This document shows positions 60,596-64,000 of a stretch of DNA of 64,000 bases, piece by piece; the stretch's first letter is position 1; each line of letters begins with the position of its first letter. Where the stretch lies: the NCBI RefSeq assembly GCF_006539185.1, contig NZ_BJMN01000036.1:1-64000 (forward strand), given 5' to 3'. A program made the translations under genes and the position numbers. The notes beneath the pieces were generated by a model. That model was not told the origin of the DNA. It made no database searches and saw only the letters and a list, made by a program, of their open reading frames with translations. This DNA is from Streptomyces gardneri (GTDB lineage: Bacteria; Actinomycetota; Actinomycetes; Streptomycetales; Streptomycetaceae).

Positions 60596-62125
60596 GTGAG
60601 CACCGAGAACGAGGGCACGGCGGTTCCGGCGGACCCGACTGCCCCGTCCGCACCTCCGACGCCTCCGACCCCTCCCGTACCTTCGGCGCCGCCGGCGGCG
60701 GAGGCCATGGCGAAGGAACACGAGCAGGCCCCGGCCCCGGCCCCGGCCCCGGCCCCGGCCCAGACCCAGGCCCAGGCACCTGCTCCCGAGCCCACCCCGG
60801 CACCGGCCCCCGCCCCCTCCCCGACCTCCGAGACCACGACGGTCGCGGCTCCCGTACCGCCCGCTCCCCCTGCCCCTGCGCCAGCTCCTGCCCCCGCCGC
60901 CGTCGGCGGGGCCGGTGGCTGGCCCCCGCCCCCGCCGGCCGTACCGGCCTGGGGTGCGCCCGTCCCGCCCGTACCCGTCGCTCCCGAGGCGCCCCGCAAG
61001 CGCGCCGGCGGCCTCGTGGCGGCCGTCCTGGTCGCGGCGCTCGTCGCGGGCGGTGTCGGCGGCGGCATCGGCTACTGGGCGGCTCAGCGGGGTGACGGCG
61101 AGAGCACCGGCTCGACGACGGTCTCCTCGGCCGAGGCACCGGCCTCCTTCAAGCGCGACCCCGGGACGGTCGCCGCGGTCGCGGCCAAGGCGCTGCCGAG
61201 CGTGGTCACGATCCAGGCGAAGTCCGGCGGAGCGCAGGGCGAGAGCGAGGGCGGCACGGGCACCGGCTTCGTGTACGACCAGGAAGGCCACATCGTCACC
61301 AACAACCACGTGGTGGCGTCGGCGGCGGAGGGCGGCACGCTCTCCGTGACGTTCTCCGACGGCAAGACGTACGACGCGGAGGTCGTCGGCCGGGCCCAGG
61401 GCTACGACGTGGCCGTCCTGAAGCTCACGAACGCCCCGAAGGGGCTGAAGCCGCTGCCGCTCGGCAACTCCGACCAGGTGGCGGTCGGCGACTCGACGAT
61501 CGCGATCGGCGCGCCCTTCGGCCTCTCGAACACGGTGACGACGGGCATCATCAGCGCCAAGAACCGCCCGGTGGCCTCCGGCGACGGCCAGGGCGGCGGC
61601 AACTCGTACATGAGCGCCCTGCAGACCGACGCCTCGATCAACCCCGGCAACTCCGGTGGCCCGCTGCTCGACGCGAGCGGCGCGGTCATCGGCATCAACT
61701 CGGCCATCCAGTCGACCGGAAACGGCTTCGGCCAGGCCCAGGCGGGCTCGATCGGCCTCGGCTTCGCGATCCCGGTCAACCAGGCGAAGAACGTGGCCCA
61801 GCAGCTGATCAAGACGGGCAAGCCCGTCTACCCGGTGATCGGCGCGACCGTGAACATGACCGAGCAGGGCGAGGGCGCGACGATCGCGACCCAGGGCACC
61901 GGCGGCACCGCCTCGGTCACCCCGAACGGCCCGGCGGCGAAGGCGGGCCTCAAGGCCGGCGATGTGATCACGGGCTTCGGAGGCCACGTGATCGACAGCG
62001 GCCCCACGCTCATCAGCGAGATCTGGACCCACAAGCCGGGCGACTCGGTCAAGATCACCTACGAGCGCGACGGCAAGACGGCGACGGCCACGGTCACCCT
62101 CGGCGAACGCACAGGAGACAGCTAG
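60596..62125 (+). CDS. Membrane-anchored HtrA-type serine protease with PDZ domain
   Basis: The 509-residue protein has a Pro/Ala-rich cytoplasmic N-terminus (about 10-130), one membrane helix (about 140-162), an S1C protease domain and a C-terminal PDZ (about 410-500). The catalytic triad is visible as NNHVVAS (His), GYDVAVLKL (Asp) and NPGNSGGPLL (Ser). It degrades misfolded exported proteins. GTG start. The Pro-rich repeats are typical of the Streptomyces family. Confidence 0.93.
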   Translation: MSTENEGTAVPADPTAPSAPPTPPTPPVPSAPPAAEAMAKEHEQAPAPAPAPAPAQTQAQAPAPEPTPAPAPAPSPTSETTTVAAPVPPAPPAPAPAPAPAAVGGAGGWPPPPPAVPAWGAPVPPVPVAPEAPRKRAGGLVAAVLVAALVAGGVGGGIGYWAAQRGDGESTGSTTVSSAEAPASFKRDPGTVAAVAAKALPSVVTIQAKSGGAQGESEGGTGTGFVYDQEGHIVTNNHVVASAAEGGTLSVTFSDGKTYDAEVVGRAQGYDVAVLKLTNAPKGLKPLPLGNSDQVAVGDSTIAIGAPFGLSNTVTTGIISAKNRPVASGDGQGGGNSYMSALQTDASINPGNSGGPLLDASGAVIGINSAIQSTGNGFGQAQAGSIGLGFAIPVNQAKNVAQQLIKTGKPVYPVIGATVNMTEQGEGATIATQGTGGTASVTPNGPAAKAGLKAGDVITGFGGHVIDSGPTLISEIWTHKPGDSVKITYERDGKTATATVTLGERTGDS

Positions 62126-62294
62126 GGCCTGTCCGCACGGAGGGGGAGCGGCGGGCGATCGCCGCGAACCCGTATATGTGGAGATCTTGTGAACACGGGA
62201 CTCCGACCCGGCCCCCTCCCCGGCCGACCCCACCCCACGCCGCTCCCCAGCCGGTACGCTGTAGCCCGCTCCACCCCAGGTGGGCCGGGGCGAA

Positions 62295-62379
62295 GGTGGG
62301 TTGCCCGAGCGGCCTAAGGGAACGGTCTTGAAAACCGTCGTGGCGCGAGTCACCGTGGGTTCAAATCCCACACCCACCG
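62295..62379 (+). tRNA. tRNA-Ser (UGA anticodon)
   Basis: The 85-nt cloverleaf has acceptor GGTGGGT/ACCCACC, discriminator G at 62379, anticodon TGA at 62329-62331, and a long class II variable arm. CCA is not encoded. It reads UCA and wobble UCN codons. No integrated element flanks it, though tRNA-Ser genes are common att sites. Confidence 0.95.
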
Positions 62380-62406
62380 CACGAGGTCAGCGCCCGCGCT
62401 GACCGG

Positions 62407-62440
62407 AAGGGGCGCCTCTCCTCAGGGGCGTCCCTTTCTC
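62407..62440 (+). terminator. Hairpin with T-rich tail after tRNA-Ser(UGA)
   Basis: Arms AAGGGGCGCCTC and GGGGCGTCCCTT pair with one wobble and one mismatch around a 6-nt loop, followed by TTCTC. Confidence 0.75.
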
Positions 62441-62476
62441 GTTGCCCGTGCGCCGCAGGGTGAGAAGGTTCTCGGC

Positions 62477-63001
62477 ATGGTGCGAATCGTGCTTGTTCAG
62501 GGGGACATCACCGCCGAGGCGGCCGACGCGGTGGTCAACGCCGCGAACTCCTCGCTGCTCGGGGGCGGCGGCGTCGACGGGGCCATCCACCGGAAGGGCG
62601 GGCCGGAGATCCTCGCCGCCTGCCAGGACCTGAGGCGCTCCCACTATGGCAAGGGCCTGCCGACCGGACGGGCCGTGGCGACGACCGCGGGGCGGCTGCC
62701 GGCCCGGCATGTGATCCACACCGTGGGACCGGTCTGGTCGCGGAACGAGGACCGGTCGGCCCTGCTCGCCTCCTGCTATCGCGAATCCCTGCGGATCGCC
62801 GACGAGCTGGGCGACCGTACGGTCGCCTTCCCGGCCATCTCCACCGGGATCTACGGCTGGCCGATGGACGACGGGGCCAGGATCGCCGTGGAGACCGTAC
62901 GGGCCGCCTCCACCGAGGTGGAGGAGGTGCGCTTCGTGCTGTTCGACGCGGGGGCGTACGCGGCCTTCGAGGCGGCTGTGGGCAGGCAGGACCTTCCATA
63001 G
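62477..63001 (+). CDS. Macrodomain protein (O-acetyl-ADP-ribose deacetylase type)
   Basis: The 174-residue single macrodomain has NAANSSLLGGGGVDGAIH with Asn/Asp/His residues of the catalytic loop, and PAISTGIYGWP for the phosphate loop. These match MacroD/YmdB-type hydrolases that remove ADP-ribose-linked groups. ATG 62477 has a GAGAAGG site 11 bp upstream. It lies between the tRNA-Ser and a noncoding gap. Confidence 0.93.
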   Translation: MVRIVLVQGDITAEAADAVVNAANSSLLGGGGVDGAIHRKGGPEILAACQDLRRSHYGKGLPTGRAVATTAGRLPARHVIHTVGPVWSRNEDRSALLASCYRESLRIADELGDRTVAFPAISTGIYGWPMDDGARIAVETVRAASTEVEEVRFVLFDAGAYAAFEAAVGRQDLP

Positions 63002-63401
63002 GAAGGTTTGTCGAACATTTCCGCCATTGCGGTCGGTGAGTTCGAATTCCACGCTCCCGGGACGCGCCGGGTCGTCTTTCCGAGATAAGGATTGGCGGAA
63101 AATCTGCCGGAACGCTTCCTCCCTTGCCGTGCACGGATCCACTCGACGCCACACCCCCTTCCGACCGGCTGAGCTGCGCCGTTCTCGCTTCGCCGGGGTT
63201 TATCAGGCTGTCCTCACGCTTGCGGGGGAATAAGCCGCTCCGGGGTGGTTCGCCGGGGATTCGGTGGGCAACTCTGGATTCGCGACGTCGAGCACAACGA
63301 CCGAGGCGGTCGGCCAACTGCCTGGGTAATGGCTGTAGTTCAGAGAAGTTCTCGAAGCAGTTCCGTGCAAAGCACCAGTTTCAGTTCCCGGAGGAACAGA
63401 C
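63002..63401. other. 400-bp intergenic region, no supported gene
   Basis: No ORF shows coding bias or a plausible start. The end of the region (63390-63397) holds the GGAGGAAC ribosome site of the downstream secreted protein. Several short AT-richer stretches (about 63010-63100) may contain its promoter; none was matched to a known sigma consensus. Confidence 0.5.
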
Positions 63402-63707
63402 ATGGCAAGCATCCGTACCGCCCGCGTCCTCGCCGCTGCCGCCGCCCTGCCCCTCGCCGCCGCGCTCTTCACCGGGGTGGCCCAGGCCGACAACGGTGGG
63501 TTCGCGGACGACGGATCGAACACCAGCGTCGCCACGATCATCGGCAGTGGCGTGGGTGGCGACAACAACGGAAACTCGACCACCACGCAGCAGGTGGCGA
63601 CCGGTTCCGGTGCCTCCAACCAGAACAACACGGCGAGCGTGAACGGCTCCGCGTTCACCCACATCGACCAGTCGAACGCGGTGGTGAACTTCTACCCGTG
63701 GTGGTAG
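63402..63707 (+). CDS. Small Asn/Ser-rich secreted protein
   Basis: The 101-residue precursor has a signal peptide (1-about 29, cut after GVAQADN). The mature part is about 72 residues, rich in Asn, Gly, Ser, Thr and Gln, with no Cys, and ends FYPWW. The composition suggests an extracellular structural or amyloid-prone protein, but no chaplin or rodlin motif was recognised. ATG 63402 has a GGAGGAAC site. A strong UUCG-loop terminator follows. Confidence 0.85.
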   Translation: MASIRTARVLAAAAALPLAAALFTGVAQADNGGFADDGSNTSVATIIGSGVGGDNNGNSTTTQQVATGSGASNQNNTASVNGSAFTHIDQSNAVVNFYPWW

Positions 63708-63760
63708 CCGGCAGCAGCACGGGAGCCGGCCCGACGGGGGGCGTGATCGCAGTGTGAACG

Positions 63761-63810
63761 ACGGCCTGTACGCCGGTACTTCGGTACCGGGGTGCGGGCC
63801 GTCCGCGTTT
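63761..63810 (+). terminator. UUCG-tetraloop hairpin terminator
   Basis: CCGGTAC-TTCG-GTACCGG (63773-63790) forms the inner stem, with outer arms ACGGCC (63761-63766) and GGGCCGT (63796-63802), then GTTTT at 63806-63810. It ends the secreted protein transcript. Confidence 0.88.
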
Positions 63811-63866
63811 TCACGCCCCGCGCGTCCGGGGGCGTGCGGTCTCCGACCTTGACAGAGGTCCTGAAT

Positions 63867-63883
63867 CTGACGGACAGTCAGAA
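63867..63883. promoter_or_regulatory. TetR-type operator candidate near acyl-CoA dehydrogenase start
   Basis: TCTGAC-GGACA-GTCAGA is a 6-bp perfect inverted repeat with a 5-bp spacer. It follows a TTGACA-like -35 element (63850-63855), so it would overlap the -10 region. It is 30 bp before the GTG start. Confidence 0.6.
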
Positions 63884-63913
63884 ACCTCAGTCGTCCCACG
63901 GGAGGCCGTCGCC

Positions 63914-64000
63914 GTGCACCTCGCCCCGACCGAGCGGCAGCTGCGGCTGCGCGCCGAACTCCGCGCGTACTTCCGCGAGGTGATGCCCGACGGCCCGCCT
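63914..64000 (+). CDS. Acyl-CoA dehydrogenase, 5' end only
   Basis: The frame from GTG 63914 (GGGAGG eight bases upstream) gives MHLAPTERQLRLRAEL, matching the N-terminal helix of FAD-dependent acyl-CoA dehydrogenases. It runs off the window after 29 codons. Family assignment rests on these residues. Confidence 0.65.
   Translation, partial: MHLAPTERQLRLRAELRAYFREVMPDGPP

Noticed and set aside
62126..62294. Possible small gene between the HtrA gene and tRNA-Ser(UGA)
   Set aside because: No ORF with start, ribosome site and codon bias was found; the gap is likely the tRNA promoter.

Overview
This is ordinary high-GC actinobacterial chromosome, almost certainly Streptomyces. The evidence is third-position GC bias in every real gene, GTG/TTG starts, 1-4 bp start/stop overlaps, the sporulation pair ssgR-ssgA, and the fused cydCD. 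Two perfect parS palindromes, one near-parS, a dense DnaA-box cluster and a second small cluster of DnaA boxes place it in the origin-proximal core. From memory, the gene order (ssgRA-thiC-hisC-cydABCD-ABC operon-serS-pheA) resembles the S. coelicolor segment on one side of oriC. No prophage, insertion sequence, CRISPR array or integrated element was seen.

Layout. 0-7 kb: acetyltransferase, HAD phosphatase starting on a parS site, flavohemoprotein, Nudix, LysR, and a minus-strand operon of 4-TM protein / LMW tyrosine phosphatase / PLP lyase, then a cupin. 7-9 kb: a small membrane protein and ssgR-ssgA. 9-16 kb: YibE/F transporter-like protein, TPP riboswitch and thiC, a membrane protein, a metallophosphatase with a long Pro/Ala-rich N-terminus, and a LacI regulator. 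16-26 kb: hisC, then cydA-cydB-cydCD behind a perfect Rex operator, followed by an orphan GAF-GAF histidine kinase. 26-33 kb: HAD phosphatase, Cys-rich small protein, F420-type oxidoreductase, RNA 2'-phosphotransferase, MerR regulator, and a hydrolase-SDR fusion coupled to an M24 protein. 33-37 kb: a four-gene ABC operon (two ATPase/permease pairs). 37-44 kb: MFS/FadR pair, lpdA, rhomboid-like protein, tRNA-Ser(GCU), HAD phosphatase and serS. 44-51 kb: DnaA-box region, pheA, then a copper/redox cluster (Dyp peroxidase, CopC-CopD fusion, PCuAC lipoprotein, Sco, YcnI and a membrane protein). 51-64 kb: anti-sigma-type ATP-binding proteins, pepP, PP2C phosphatase, a minisatellite-bearing intergenic region, a degenerate prim-pol protein, DUF5926/SEC-C protein, GDPD, HtrA-type protease, tRNA-Ser(UGA), macrodomain protein, an Asn-rich secreted protein, and the first codons of an acyl-CoA dehydrogenase.

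How it works together. The strongest functional groups are terminal respiration under redox control (Rex, cytochrome bd, its assembly exporter and a nearby GAF kinase) and extracytoplasmic copper handling (CopC/CopD, PCuAC, Sco, YcnI), which would supply the aa3 oxidase. The most unusual DNA-level signals are parS palindromes placed exactly over start codons, the 340-bp DnaA-box cluster between serS and pheA, and a 21-bp minisatellite upstream of the prim-pol gene. No clearly new multi-gene system is evident; the findings rank what most deserves checking.
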